Assembly (NCBI RefSeq): GCF_019798055.1
Contig: NZ_JAHOPH010000014.1
Coordinates: 35,338-99,337, forward strand
DNA length: 64,000 bases
Direction of reading: 5' to 3'
Source of the DNA: Salsipaludibacter albus
Lineage (GTDB): Bacteria; Actinomycetota; Nitriliruptoria; Nitriliruptorales; Nitriliruptoraceae
The notes under the pieces are model-generated. The model was not told where the DNA came from and searched no databases. It saw only the letters and a list, made by a program, of their open reading frames with translations. A program made the position numbers and the translations under genes. How positions within the stretch are numbered: position 1 is the first letter of the stretch; every line of letters begins with the position of its first letter. Positions 19,408-27,643 of this stretch are shown here, piece by piece.

Positions 19408-19722
19408 GGGGCCCCCATCGCGGTGTCGCGGTCGACCCAATGATGCCACGCCGGGACCGACTCTGCGTGGTTCGTGGTGGGACCACATCACGTATTCGTG
19501 GTGTCACGGGGCCGGAACGGGACTTCAGTCCCAGATGCTTGCGCCACAAGTCTGCCGAGTCATCGTGCGGCAGTGGTTTACAGTTCAACCCGAACGCGCG
19601 GGACGTACCGGCACACCCGGAGGGGGAGCAGGCGACACCCAAGCGTTTGGGGGAACGCAACGTTCTACCAGCCCGGTCGCGGAGCGCGGTCGGAACCGAC
19701 ATGCAACTCAGGAGTTTCAACC
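19408..19722. other. Divergent intergenic region before flp genes
   Basis: A 315-nt gap between the DnaB-like ATPase gene (minus) and flp1 (plus). It holds a small perfect hairpin GGGACT-TC-AGTCCC (19519-19532), a -10-like TACAGT (19579-19584), and two adjacent hairpins in the likely flp leader: CCCAA-GCGT-TTGGG (19638-19651) and GAACG-CAA-CGTTC (19653-19665). AGGAG at 19710-19714 is the flp1 ribosome site. No conserved open frame was recognised. The two leader hairpins may influence stability or translation of the abundant pilin mRNA. Confidence 0.5.
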
Positions 19723-19914
19723 ATGCTCATGATTCGTGAAGCACTCGCCAAGGTCCGCAACCAGGACGAGGGCGCGACCGCGGTGGAGTACGCCATCATG
19801 GTCGCCCTGATCGCCGCCGTCATCATCGTGGCTGTCGTCGTGCTGGGCAAGAACGCCAGCTCGACGTTCGACTGCACCGCCCAGTCGGTGACCTCCCAGA
19901 CCGACAAGTGCTGA
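19723..19914 (+). CDS. flp: Flp-type pilin 1
   Basis: A 63-residue class IVb (Flp) prepilin, the structural subunit of the Tad pilus. After a short charged leader (MLMIREALAKVRNQDEG) comes the hydrophobic assembly helix beginning ATAVEYAIMVALIAAVIIVA. The Glu5-type residue and adjacent Tyr of the family's E-Y pair are present. Cleavage is expected near the Gly-Ala junction by a TadV/CpaA peptidase, whose gene is not in this window. The C-terminal tail has two cysteines (DC and KC end) that could form a disulphide. ATG 19723 has AGGAG 8 nt upstream. It is followed after 62 nt by a near-identical second pilin gene. Confidence 0.93.
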   Translation: MLMIREALAKVRNQDEGATAVEYAIMVALIAAVIIVAVVVLGKNASSTFDCTAQSVTSQTDKC

Positions 19915-19976
19915 GCCCGTCCGCGGCGGCGTCACTCTGCCGCCGCGGGCAGTAGTTCAGTTCAGAGGGAGAAACC

Positions 19977-20177
19977 ATGTTGCACTTGACCAATACTCTG
20001 CGAGCCCGGCCATCCACTGAGGAAGGGGCAACCGCGGTGGAGTACGCGATCATGGTCGCCCTGATCGCCGCGGTGATCATCGTCGCGGTCGTCGTGCTGG
20101 GCAAGAACGCCAGTTCGACGTTCGATTGCGTCTCCGACGCCATCCCAGCGGGCACGGGGGCCGACCCCTGCAACTGA
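19977..20177 (+). CDS. flp: Flp-type pilin 2
   Basis: A 66-residue Flp prepilin and tandem copy of the preceding gene. From EGATAVEYAIM through NASSTFDC the proteins are identical over about 36 residues, while the leader and the tail (PAGTGADPCN) differ. The DNA of the shared core differs at many third codon positions, so protein-level selection or old duplication is likely rather than a very recent copy. The Shine-Dalgarno is AGAGGGAG. A strong hairpin at 20183-20221 begins 5 nt after the stop codon and would end or protect the pilin transcript. Confidence 0.93.
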   Translation: MLHLTNTLRARPSTEEGATAVEYAIMVALIAAVIIVAVVVLGKNASSTFDCVSDAIPAGTGADPCN

Positions 20178-20182
20178 CGGTT

Positions 20183-20221
20183 CACGGCTTCCTCCCCGAT
20201 GGTGTCGGGGAGGAAGCCGTG
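20183..20221 (+). terminator. Strong hairpin terminator after flp genes
   Basis: A perfect 17-bp inverted repeat (arms 20183-20199 and 20205-20221, loop TGGTG) starts 5 nt after the flp2 stop. There is no U-tract, as is common for high-GC actinobacterial hairpins, so it could act as a terminator, a partial attenuator or a 3' mRNA stabiliser that keeps pilin mRNA above that of the assembly genes. Confidence 0.75.
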
Positions 20222-20262
20222 CCCTCTGTCAGGCAATGTCCAGGAGACGCATAGAAAGGGCA

Positions 20263-20290
20263 TTCACGGCGGCCACTAGGTGGCTGTGAA
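20263..20290. repeat. Imperfect hairpin in flp2-cpaB gap
   Basis: TTCAC...GTGAA outer arms (20263-20267 and 20286-20290) enclose GCCAC-TAG-GTGGC (20272-20284). It lies between the flp terminator and the cpaB promoter. Function is unknown; it may be a second terminator or a regulatory site. Confidence 0.4.
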
Positions 20291-20340
20291 CAGTCGGGGG
20301 ACCGGGGGTCGCACCTGAGACGGTGTTCTGCCTGCCTGCT

Positions 20341-20378
20341 CGCGCCGTTGCGGCGCGCCGACCCCGATCCAGTAGGAT
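20341..20378 (+). promoter_or_regulatory. Predicted cpaB operon promoter with overlapping palindrome
   Basis: TTGCGG (20348-20353), a 19-nt spacer and TAGGAT (20373-20378) resemble a vegetative promoter 26 nt before the cpaB start. The inverted repeat CGCGCC-GTTGC-GGCGCG (20341-20357) covers the -35 box and could be an operator. The Shine-Dalgarno TAGGAG follows. This suggests the assembly genes are transcribed separately from the pilins. Confidence 0.5.
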
Positions 20379-20404
20379 CATCGAACGAGGGGTAGGAGCA
20401 CAAC

Positions 20405-21220
20405 GTGGCATCACGTGCAGCAACCGGGCGTGCGATCGCGATCATCGCGGGGCTCGTCCTGGCCTTGATCGCAGCCTTCCTGATTTGGCGATATGTCAAC
20501 ACGGCCGACCAACGGGCTCAGGAGGGTGCCGAACTGGTCGACGTGTTCGTCGCATCCGGGGGGATCCCAGAGGGCACGACCGCTCAGTCCGCCGTCAGCC
20601 AGAATCTGATCGAACTGGATCAGGTCCCGACCGACGTCCGTCCCGAGAACGCGATCACGTCGCTGGAACAGATCTCGGGCTTGGCCGCCACTGCTGACAT
20701 CGAGCCTGGTTCCTTCATCCAGCAAGGGCAGTGGGGGGACCCAACCATCATCGATGCAGACTTCGAAGTGCCTGAAGGTCTGGTCGCCATTTCGCTGCAG
20801 GTGGGGATCCCGGAGGGCTTGAGCGGCTATCTCACGCAAGGCGATCGGGTCGCGGTCATCGCCCACATTCAGGCGCCCCCGTCGACAACCTCGACCACGA
20901 TCGGCCCCGACGGCAATCCCGTCGAGGAGACCGTCGAAGACGCTGAGCTGGACACGACGCGGGCCGAGTTTGTCGCTCGGGACGGGGTGGTGCTGACCGT
21001 GGGACAGCGCACGATCGCCACGAATGAGGAAGGCACCCAAGAGGACGAGATCCAAACCGATGAAGCTCTGGTCCTTGCAACGGTCGCAGTGACTCCCGAA
21101 GACGCCGAGAAGCTGGTGTTCTCGTCGAACGAGGGGCTCCTCCACTTCGCCCTGTTGCCCGAGACCGGTGAGCTGCCGGACACTCCGGGGCGCACATTCG
21201 ACGACCTGTTCCAGGAGTGA
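20405..21220 (+). CDS. cpaB: Tad pilus protein CpaB/RcpC
   Basis: A 271-residue periplasm/wall-side pilus protein with an N-terminal membrane anchor (about residues 8-27) and an SAF domain (roughly 45-110, 'VFVASGGIPEGTTAQSAV', 'ATADIEPGSFIQQGQW'). The RcpC/CpaB domain follows ('LVAISLQVGIPEGLSGYLTQ', 'GDRVAVIAHI'). In Gram-negatives CpaB helps organise the outer-membrane secretin; here, in a presumed Gram-positive without a secretin gene nearby, it probably supports pilus passage through the wall. The GTG start at 20405 follows TAGGAG. It overlaps tadZ by 4 nt (GTGA), indicating translational coupling. Confidence 0.88.
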   Translation: MASRAATGRAIAIIAGLVLALIAAFLIWRYVNTADQRAQEGAELVDVFVASGGIPEGTTAQSAVSQNLIELDQVPTDVRPENAITSLEQISGLAATADIEPGSFIQQGQWGDPTIIDADFEVPEGLVAISLQVGIPEGLSGYLTQGDRVAVIAHIQAPPSTTSTTIGPDGNPVEETVEDAELDTTRAEFVARDGVVLTVGQRTIATNEEGTQEDEIQTDEALVLATVAVTPEDAEKLVFSSNEGLLHFALLPETGELPDTPGRTFDDLFQE

Positions 21221-22365
21221 CCGTGATCCACACCTTCCTGGTCGATCCGACCGACGAGGCACGCGACGCGATGGCGCGTGCCCTGGGTGAGGACCAGCCG
21301 TGGGTAGGGCACGACTCATTGCCGCAACTCGCCCAGTCGATCGACGAGGGTTCCCTCCCAGCCATCGTCCTGGTTGGCCCGGGAATCGTGCATGATGACA
21401 CCATCATGCTGTCGGAATCGGTGCACGATGAGCACCTTCCGGTCGAGATCATCCAGTTCTCCAAGGCCCTGGACCCCGACCGCCTCAGGGACGCCCTGCG
21501 GGCCGGCGTGTCTGACGTGGTCGAGGTCGGTGCGGACGACGGGGAAGTACGTGCCGCGGTTGCTCGCGCGCTCCGTGACCTTCGGGCTCGGGAAGCCGCG
21601 CCCCCAGTTCAGGCGGTCGCTTCTGACGAGCTGACACCGATCGTCGCCGTGGTGGCTGGCAAGGGAGGGGTTGGTGCCTCCCTCGTCGCCACGAACCTCG
21701 CGACGGCGCTGGCGAACTCGGGCGTCGAGGTGGGGCTGGTCGACCTCGACGTGCGGTCGGGTGACCTCGCGATAATGTTGCAGAAGCGGCCATCGTTGAA
21801 CTTGCTGGACGCTGTGGAGCGCGCCGAGCATCTCGACGTGGACGCCCTCGAGGGGTACCTGACAAAGGTCGGCGACCACCTCCAATTGTTGGCTGCCCCG
21901 CTCGAGGGGGGGGAGGTGCACGTGGCCACCACCCCGTTCATGCATCTCCTCGGGATGCTGGCCGATCGGGTGGACGTGATCGTGGTCGACATCGGTGACG
22001 CCCACGACGCCACGGGGCGGGCGGCCATGGCCGAGGCCCGTGAGATACTGGTCGTCACCACCCGTGAGGTCACTGCGATCAGGGGGACGCGCCGCGTGCT
22101 CGCTGACCTCGAGGTGGTTGGGACGCCTCGGTCATCGATCCGGCTGGTATTGAACCAGTCCGATGCCTCGACGGGGCTGGGGGTACCCGACTTGGAGAAG
22201 GCGCTCAATTCGAGCGTGGATGTCAACATTCCGGTCGACAAGGCCGGGTCGAGGTCCGTCAACCAGGGGGACCCGCTGGTGAACCGTCGCCGGTCCAAGA
22301 GTGGGCAGGCGCTGATCGCACTGGCGGGGGAGCTCGAGGAATCCCTCGGGCTCCGTGAGGAATGA
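21217..22365 (+). CDS. tadZ: Tad pilus localisation ATPase TadZ/CpaE
   Basis: A 382-residue protein with an N-terminal atypical receiver-like domain (1-125; 'HTFLVDPTDEARDAMARAL') lacking an obvious phosphorylation pocket, followed by a ParA/MinD-type ATPase. The deviant Walker A 'VVAGKGGVGASLVATNLA' is near residue 150, and 'VEVGLVDLDVRSGD' and 'VDVIVVDIGDAHDA' follow. TadZ proteins place the Tad machine at a cell site and recruit TadA. GTG 21217 overlaps the cpaB stop; GTG 21223 is an alternative. Part of the cpaB-tadZ-tadA-tadB-tadC operon. Confidence 0.9.
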   Translation: MTVIHTFLVDPTDEARDAMARALGEDQPWVGHDSLPQLAQSIDEGSLPAIVLVGPGIVHDDTIMLSESVHDEHLPVEIIQFSKALDPDRLRDALRAGVSDVVEVGADDGEVRAAVARALRDLRAREAAPPVQAVASDELTPIVAVVAGKGGVGASLVATNLATALANSGVEVGLVDLDVRSGDLAIMLQKRPSLNLLDAVERAEHLDVDALEGYLTKVGDHLQLLAAPLEGGEVHVATTPFMHLLGMLADRVDVIVVDIGDAHDATGRAAMAEAREILVVTTREVTAIRGTRRVLADLEVVGTPRSSIRLVLNQSDASTGLGVPDLEKALNSSVDVNIPVDKAGSRSVNQGDPLVNRRRSKSGQALIALAGELEESLGLREE

Positions 22366-22381
22366 CGAGAAGGGCACTGAC

Positions 22382-23860
22382 ATGGGTCTGTACGACCGAC
22401 TGACCGGACGCCCGGGGGATGACGGCGACGCGGAGGGAGAAGGAGCCGGCGCACCGTCGACGATGTTGCCCCCGCCGCCCGCCAGCAACGGGTCATCCAA
22501 TGGGCAGCCCTCTGGCAACGGGCTGGTGGCACCGCAGGCGCCGATCCCGTCGCCGACCACGAACAGTGACGACGACTACCTGAGCGACCTCCGGCGTCGG
22601 ACGCACCTGGCGTTGGTCAAGGCGATGGGTCCGGCCCTGTACGACCCGTCGACGTCGACCCTCGAACTCGAGCGACAGGTCCGCAGCAAGCTCGGCGAGG
22701 TCATCGCGGCGGACTCGACGCCGCTGTCGCAGACCGATCGGCAGAAGCTGATCGAGACCACGATCGACGACATCCTCGGCTACGGGCCGATCGAGCCGCT
22801 GCTCAACGACCGGACCGTCACCGAGGTCATGTGCAACGGACCAGACGCGGTCTACATCGAGCGCGAGGGCAAGCTCGTCCTCACCGACACGAAGTTCCTC
22901 GACGACGGGCACCTCCGCCGCACCATCGAGAAGATCGTCGGCGAGGTGGGCCGACGGATCGACGAGTCAAGCCCCTACGTCGACGCCCGCCTCCCCGACG
23001 GATCCCGTGTGAACGCGGTCATCCCGCCGGTGTCCCTCGATGGCCCGATGCTCACCATTCGCAAGTTCTCCCCCGAGGCCTACGGTGGCCAGGATCTCGT
23101 GAACTTCGGGACGTGGTCACCCAAGGCGGCGAACTTCTTGGCGGCCTGTGTGTCCGGCAAGACCAATCTGTTGGTGTCTGGCGGGACCGGTGCCGGCAAG
23201 ACCACGACCCTGAACGTCCTGTCGTCGTACATCCCGCTCGAGGAACGGATCGTGACGATCGAAGATGCGGCCGAGCTCCAACTTGGCCAGCCCCACGTGG
23301 TGCGGATGGAGTATCGACCTCCCAATATCGAGGGGCGCGGGGAGGTCACGATTCGCGACCTTGTTCGCAACTCGTTGCGCATGCGTCCGGATCGCATCGT
23401 GGTCGGTGAGGTTCGCGGCGGTGAGGCGCTGGACATGCTGCAGGCCATGAACACCGGCCATGATGGATCGATCTCCACCATTCACGCCAACTCCCCGAGG
23501 GATGCGTTGTCACGCCTCGAGACGATGGTGCTGATGGCCGGGGTCGATTTGCCCGTGCGCGCGATCCGTGAACAGATCGCGGCGGGCGTGCAGTTCATCG
23601 CCCACCAGTCCCGGTTCCGTGATGGCTCCCGCAAGATCACGCGGGTGTCGGAGATCACCGGCATGGAGGGTGACGTGATCACGATGCAGGACATCTTCGA
23701 GTTCGATTGGAAGGCCGGCACGGACGAGGCGACCGGCAAGGCGCGGGGCAAACTCGAGCCGACAGGTATCCGACCGTCCATCACCGATCACCTACGGGAC
23801 CTCGGCGTTCAGGTTTCGGTGTCCTGGTTCGCACCCGACGACGAGATGGCGGTGCGGTGA
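22382..23860 (+). CDS. tadA: Tad secretion ATPase TadA/CpaF
   Basis: A 492-residue T2SS/T4P-type hexameric ATPase that powers pilus assembly (and possibly retraction) at the cytoplasmic face. The first 60 residues are a Pro/Asn/Gly/Ser-rich linker. The N-terminal domain has 'DDILGYGPIEPLLNDRTVTE'. The ATPase core has Walker A LVSGGTGAGKTTTLNVLS near residue 266, the Asp box 'IVTIEDAAELQL', Walker B with 'RIVVGEVRGGEALDMLQAMN', and the His box 'TGHDGSISTIHAN'. The start is ATG 22382, 16 nt after tadZ; an upstream in-frame start inside tadZ has no advantage. Its stop overlaps the next gene as GTGA. Confidence 0.95.
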   Translation: MGLYDRLTGRPGDDGDAEGEGAGAPSTMLPPPPASNGSSNGQPSGNGLVAPQAPIPSPTTNSDDDYLSDLRRRTHLALVKAMGPALYDPSTSTLELERQVRSKLGEVIAADSTPLSQTDRQKLIETTIDDILGYGPIEPLLNDRTVTEVMCNGPDAVYIEREGKLVLTDTKFLDDGHLRRTIEKIVGEVGRRIDESSPYVDARLPDGSRVNAVIPPVSLDGPMLTIRKFSPEAYGGQDLVNFGTWSPKAANFLAACVSGKTNLLVSGGTGAGKTTTLNVLSSYIPLEERIVTIEDAAELQLGQPHVVRMEYRPPNIEGRGEVTIRDLVRNSLRMRPDRIVVGEVRGGEALDMLQAMNTGHDGSISTIHANSPRDALSRLETMVLMAGVDLPVRAIREQIAAGVQFIAHQSRFRDGSRKITRVSEITGMEGDVITMQDIFEFDWKAGTDEATGKARGKLEPTGIRPSITDHLRDLGVQVSVSWFAPDDEMAVR

Positions 23861-25809
23861 CCGTCGCAACCCTCCGTACCCAGCGAGGCCCCCTGTACTT
23901 CGCGGCAGCCTTCGTCCTGATGCTCGTGGGTCTGCTTCTCGTGCCGACGGCCCAGGCACAGGACGCCTTGGGAGTCACGATCCGCGAGCCCGAGGTCCGC
24001 GAGGACGGTCAGACCCGGCTGGTGGTGGACGTCGACGGTGTTGCCCCGGGCGAGCTCGGTGAGGACGCCTTCTCGGTCAACGAGGAGGGCGAAGCAGTCG
24101 GAGGGGTGACCGCGGGGCTTGCCGGCGTCGTGGCTCCGGACGAAGCGCGTTACGTGATGCTGGCAATGGACGTGTCCGAGTCCACGGCTGGTGCACCGCT
24201 GGAGACTGCAGTCGTCGCCGCAAATGGTTTCACCGAAACGGTCACGGCGGAGGGCGTGTCCGTCGGGCTCGTGATGTTCGGGGAGGAGGCCGCCCTGGTC
24301 CGTGAGCCCACTCTAGACCCTGCCGAGATCGCGAGCGGACTGGACGAGTTGACGGTGCAGGACGCGACACGGCTCTACGACGGGGTGGTCGTGGCAGCCC
24401 GAACTCTCACCAATTTCGACGGCCGACGTGACATCCTGGTTTTCACGGACGGGACCGACAATGGGTCAGAGGCGACACTTGACGGCGCCGCCGATGCAGC
24501 CAGTCTGGCGGGCGCGTCCGTGTCGTCGGTGGCCCTCCAGACCGACGGCCTCGACGTCGATCCACTGGAGGCCCTCGCGGAGGACACGGGCGGCAGGGTG
24601 GTGCAGGCAGCGGGGGTCGACGATCTCGGCGCGGCATTCGCCGATGTCGCTCAGGACGTCAACAACCAGTACATCTTGACCTACCCCTCGACCGGGCGAA
24701 CGGGGAACTTCGAGGTCCAGGTCGTCGTGACGGCCGGGGAGAGCACCGCTGCGGACTCCGTGCAGGTGCTGAGCACGGTCGCCCCCCCGGTGTCGGTCGC
24801 GCCGAACGTCGTCGCCGTGGCCTCGCCGGGCATCTTCTCGAGCACGACGGTCGGCATCTGGGCAGTGGCGATCGCGGCCCTCGCCGTGGCCTTGATTCTG
24901 TGGTCACTTCTTGTCCCGGTGAGCGATCGTCAAGTCGTACGCAACCTCGAGGCGGCCGTGGGAAGCACTGCGGCCTCTGGACGCCGCGAAGACATCTCGC
25001 CGACGACGGCGGCCATGTCGAGGCGTGCAATCGAGTTGATCGAGCGCGTCCCGAAGCCCGAGGGGTATGACGAGGCGATGCAACAGCGCATCGACCGAGC
25101 ATCCTGGCCTTTGCGCAGCTCGGAGTTCACCACCCTCCGAGTAGTCGCCGCCCTCGTGGCCTTCGGGTTGGTTTGGGCACTGCTCGACTCGATCCTGTTC
25201 GCCCTTCTCTTCGCGGCTATTGCGTGGGTCATCCCGAACATCGTTCTGGGCTTCCGGGTGCGTGCGCGCCAAAGCAAATTCATGGAGCAGTTGCCGGACA
25301 CGCTGCAACTGCTGGCAGGATCCTTGAAGGCGGGTTACGGCGTGCTGCAGGCAATTGACACGGTCGTGAAGGAGTCGCGCGAGCCGACCAAGTCCGAGTT
25401 CCAGCGGGTCCTTTCGGAAGCCCGTCTCGGTCTCCCACTGGAACAGTCGCTGGAGGACATGGCGGATCGGATCGGGACCGACGACTTCCGATGGGTTGCG
25501 GTGTCCATCAGCATCCAGCGTCGCGTTGGTGGCAATCTGGCGCAGCTTCTCGAGACGGTCGCCGCGACGCTGCGCGAGCGTGCTGCCACCCGTCGCCAGA
25601 TCAGTGCTCTGTCTGCCGAGGGCCGCCTCTCGGCCGTTATCCTCACTGCTCTTCCGTTCGCGCTGGGCGCGTACATGTTCTTGGTGAACCGGGAGTACCT
25701 AAGCCCGCTGGTCACGACTGGCTTTGGCCAAGCGATGTTGGTCGGAGCCATCATCCTCATGGTGATCGGCGTGTTCTGGATGAAGAATCTGATCGAGATC
25801 GACGTTTAG
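23857..25809 (+). CDS. tadB: VWA domain - TadB fusion inner membrane platform protein
   Basis: A 650-residue two-part protein. Residues 1-35 form a signal peptide ending near QAQD. Residues 40-320 face outside and include a von Willebrand A domain with MIDAS-like 'VMLAMDVSESTAG', then 'RRDILVFTDGTDNGSEATL' and 'NNQYILTYPSTGRTGNFEVQ'. A membrane helix (about 332-353) follows. The C-terminal half is the TadB/T2SSF platform: 'LPDTLQLLAGSLKAGYGVLQ', 'EARLGLPLEQSLEDMADRIG', 'DFRWVAVSISIQRRVGGNLA' and final membrane helices. TadB normally lacks the VWA part. The fusion would place a metal-dependent adhesion or protein-contact module on the pilus platform. GTG 23857 overlaps tadA by 4 nt; tadC begins right after its stop. 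Confidence 0.88.
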   Translation: MTVATLRTQRGPLYFAAAFVLMLVGLLLVPTAQAQDALGVTIREPEVREDGQTRLVVDVDGVAPGELGEDAFSVNEEGEAVGGVTAGLAGVVAPDEARYVMLAMDVSESTAGAPLETAVVAANGFTETVTAEGVSVGLVMFGEEAALVREPTLDPAEIASGLDELTVQDATRLYDGVVVAARTLTNFDGRRDILVFTDGTDNGSEATLDGAADAASLAGASVSSVALQTDGLDVDPLEALAEDTGGRVVQAAGVDDLGAAFADVAQDVNNQYILTYPSTGRTGNFEVQVVVTAGESTAADSVQVLSTVAPPVSVAPNVVAVASPGIFSSTTVGIWAVAIAALAVALILWSLLVPVSDRQVVRNLEAAVGSTAASGRREDISPTTAAMSRRAIELIERVPKPEGYDEAMQQRIDRASWPLRSSEFTTLRVVAALVAFGLVWALLDSILFALLFAAIAWVIPNIVLGFRVRARQSKFMEQLPDTLQLLAGSLKAGYGVLQAIDTVVKESREPTKSEFQRVLSEARLGLPLEQSLEDMADRIGTDDFRWVAVSISIQRRVGGNLAQLLETVAATLRERAATRRQISALSAEGRLSAVILTALPFALGAYMFLVNREYLSPLVTTGFGQAMLVGAIILMVIGVFWMKNLIEIDV

Positions 25810-26745
25810 ATGGATCCGATGCTGCTCCTCGCCCTCGCTGCCGCCGCCATCGGCGTGGCGATCATCTTCGGTGTCGCCATCGACACCGTGATGTCTCGCC
25901 GCGCGGTGAATCGCTCGTTGCGTGCAGCCACGTGGGACGATGCCGAGATCGCCCAGGTACGCCAACGCGAGTTGGCGGTCCCGGCGACCCAGCGAATCTT
26001 CGTCCCGGCACTCCAACGGGTGGGGCGAGGGGTCGGCAGGTTTGCCCCTGCTTCGGTCGTGGAGCGGCTGGACCTGGAACTGACGTACGCCGGGGGCAGC
26101 ACCACATGGGACGGAGAGCGTGTCCTTGCTGTCAAGTTCGTCTTGGCGGTCGGACTTCCGATCGTGACGGCCCTGGGGCTTCCGTGGCTTGGTTTCGGCG
26201 GTCTCGTTGTCCTGGTCGGGGTCGGGTTGATGGCCGCCGTCGGCTGGTACGCCCCCGAGTGGATCCTGCGCAGCCGCTCCGGCCGGCGCCAACACGCCAT
26301 TCAGCGGGCGCTCCCGGACGCCTTGGACCTCCTCTCCATAACCGTTGAGGCCGGACTGGGTTTCGACGCCGCTCTGGACAGAGTCGCGCGCGAGGTACGG
26401 GGTCCGTTGGGCGGTGAGATGTACCGCGTCGTCCAAGAGATGCGCCTGGGCCGGGCGCGGGCAGATGCGCTCAGATCCTTGGCAGAACGAACAGACGTCG
26501 AGGAGTTGAACTCGTTCGTCCTGGCCATGATCCAGGCGGACATCTTCGGGATTTCGGTAGCGCAGGTGTTGCACGTGCAGGCCGACGAACTTCGCATCAA
26601 GCGTCGTCAGCGTGCTGAGGAGGAAGCACAGAAGTTGCCGGTGAAGATCATCTTTCCGCTGCTGTTCGGCATCTTCCCGGCGTTGTTCGTCATCCTGCTC
26701 GGCCCGGCCGCAATCTCGATCTACGAGAACGTCATCCAGCGCTGA
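25810..26745 (+). CDS. tadC: Tad pilus platform protein TadC
   Basis: A 311-residue T2SSF-domain membrane protein, partner of TadB in the pilus platform. It has an N-terminal helix (LLALAAAAIGVAIIFGVAI), a helix pair near 110-150, the cytoplasmic motif 'RALPDALDLLSITVEAGLGF', 'ALDRVARE...MYRVVQEMRLGRAR', 'FVLAMIQADIFGISVAQVL' and a C-terminal membrane hairpin. ATG 25810 is directly adjacent to the tadB stop (no gap). It ends the first Tad operon; the next gene is convergent 25 nt away. Confidence 0.9.
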   Translation: MDPMLLLALAAAAIGVAIIFGVAIDTVMSRRAVNRSLRAATWDDAEIAQVRQRELAVPATQRIFVPALQRVGRGVGRFAPASVVERLDLELTYAGGSTTWDGERVLAVKFVLAVGLPIVTALGLPWLGFGGLVVLVGVGLMAAVGWYAPEWILRSRSGRRQHAIQRALPDALDLLSITVEAGLGFDAALDRVAREVRGPLGGEMYRVVQEMRLGRARADALRSLAERTDVEELNSFVLAMIQADIFGISVAQVLHVQADELRIKRRQRAEEEAQKLPVKIIFPLLFGIFPALFVILLGPAAISIYENVIQR

Positions 26746-26770
26746 GGCGCCCTGTCGGCGTCGAACTCCA

Positions 26771-27643
26771 TCAGAGGCGCTCCGCGAGCCGGTCTCGGTT
26801 GAAGTCACGGGCTGCCAGCCGCATGGTGATGGCAGCCGCGACCCAGATGACCAAGCCGAGCACCGCGACGAAGCGGACCGAGAAGAGCAGTGCGCCGGCG
26901 ACCTGACCGATGAGCAGCAGGATGATTGGCAGCACAACGAGCGAGCCGAACTGGTGCGCAGCCTGGACGGACTGCACGCGGCTGGACACCAGCACCATGA
27001 CCCCGAGCGCGAGGGCTGCCAGGGCCGGCGTGACCACGATGGCGAGGAGCCACCACGAGGGTGTCGGGAAGAACCAGCCACCGACAGCGCGCCAGCCGAG
27101 CCCGTTGGCGACAAAGATGTAGACGACGAACCCCCCAAGAGAGACCACCATGGCAGGCAGCCATGCGGACAGGAACTTCCCGATGAAGAGTTCCCTGTCC
27201 GTGGTCGGCGTGTGTAGCAGGGGTTCAAGCGTTCCGCGGTCGCGTTCGCCCGCGAACGAGTCGGCCGCGATGACGGTGGACACCATCAAGGGAACCAGCA
27301 GGTAGAGCGGGGCGATGAACACCTGCAGGATGAAGGTTGGCCAGGCAGCAGCCCCACTGAACCCTGTGACGGCCTCGGCCGTGTCCGGGGTGAACGACTC
27401 GGCCAGCCCGCCGGCGCCCGGGGCTTGGCTTATCTGCCCGGTCGTGGACGAGGTCAGGACGTCGCCGCCTGCCACGAGCAGGACGGGCAGGACAATCAGG
27501 ATCACCGTCGGTGCGACGAGCAGCGGGATCCGGACACCCTTGTTGCGGAGCACCGACGCGATGTCGCGCCTGCTGACCGCCCTGATTCGACTCCAGCGCA
27601 GCCGCTGATCGCCCTGTTGGCGGTGGCCCGTGACCGTGGTCAT
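26771..27643 (-). CDS. ABC-2 type exporter permease
   Basis: A 290-residue permease with six hydrophobic segments. It has the ABC-2 hallmark cytosolic motif 'SFAGERDRGTLEPLLHTPTT' and 'IGKFLSAWLP' before the central helices. The large external loop after helix 1 (GGDVLTSSTTGQ...) resembles NatB/CcmB-type permeases. ATG 27643 overlaps the stop of the ATPase gene (ATGA), giving a coupled ATPase-permease pair. The substrate is unknown; the next-door glycosyltransferases suggest a glycan or glycolipid, but sodium, drug or peptide export is equally possible. Confidence 0.85.
   Translation of the reverse strand: MTTVTGHRQQGDQRLRWSRIRAVSRRDIASVLRNKGVRIPLLVAPTVILIVLPVLLVAGGDVLTSSTTGQISQAPGAGGLAESFTPDTAEAVTGFSGAAAWPTFILQVFIAPLYLLVPLMVSTVIAADSFAGERDRGTLEPLLHTPTTDRELFIGKFLSAWLPAMVVSLGGFVVYIFVANGLGWRAVGGWFFPTPSWWLLAIVVTPALAALALGVMVLVSSRVQSVQAAHQFGSLVVLPIILLLIGQVAGALLFSVRFVAVLGLVIWVAAAITMRLAARDFNRDRLAERL

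Noticed and set aside
19621..19700. Possible GEMM (cyclic-di-GMP-I) riboswitch before flp1, suggested by GCAGGCGACACCC, then GGGGGAACGCAACG
   Set aside because: The GGC/GCC pairing, the CAAACC strand and the GNRA loop are missing, and GAACG-CAA-CGTTC folds on itself. It was kept only as simple hairpins.
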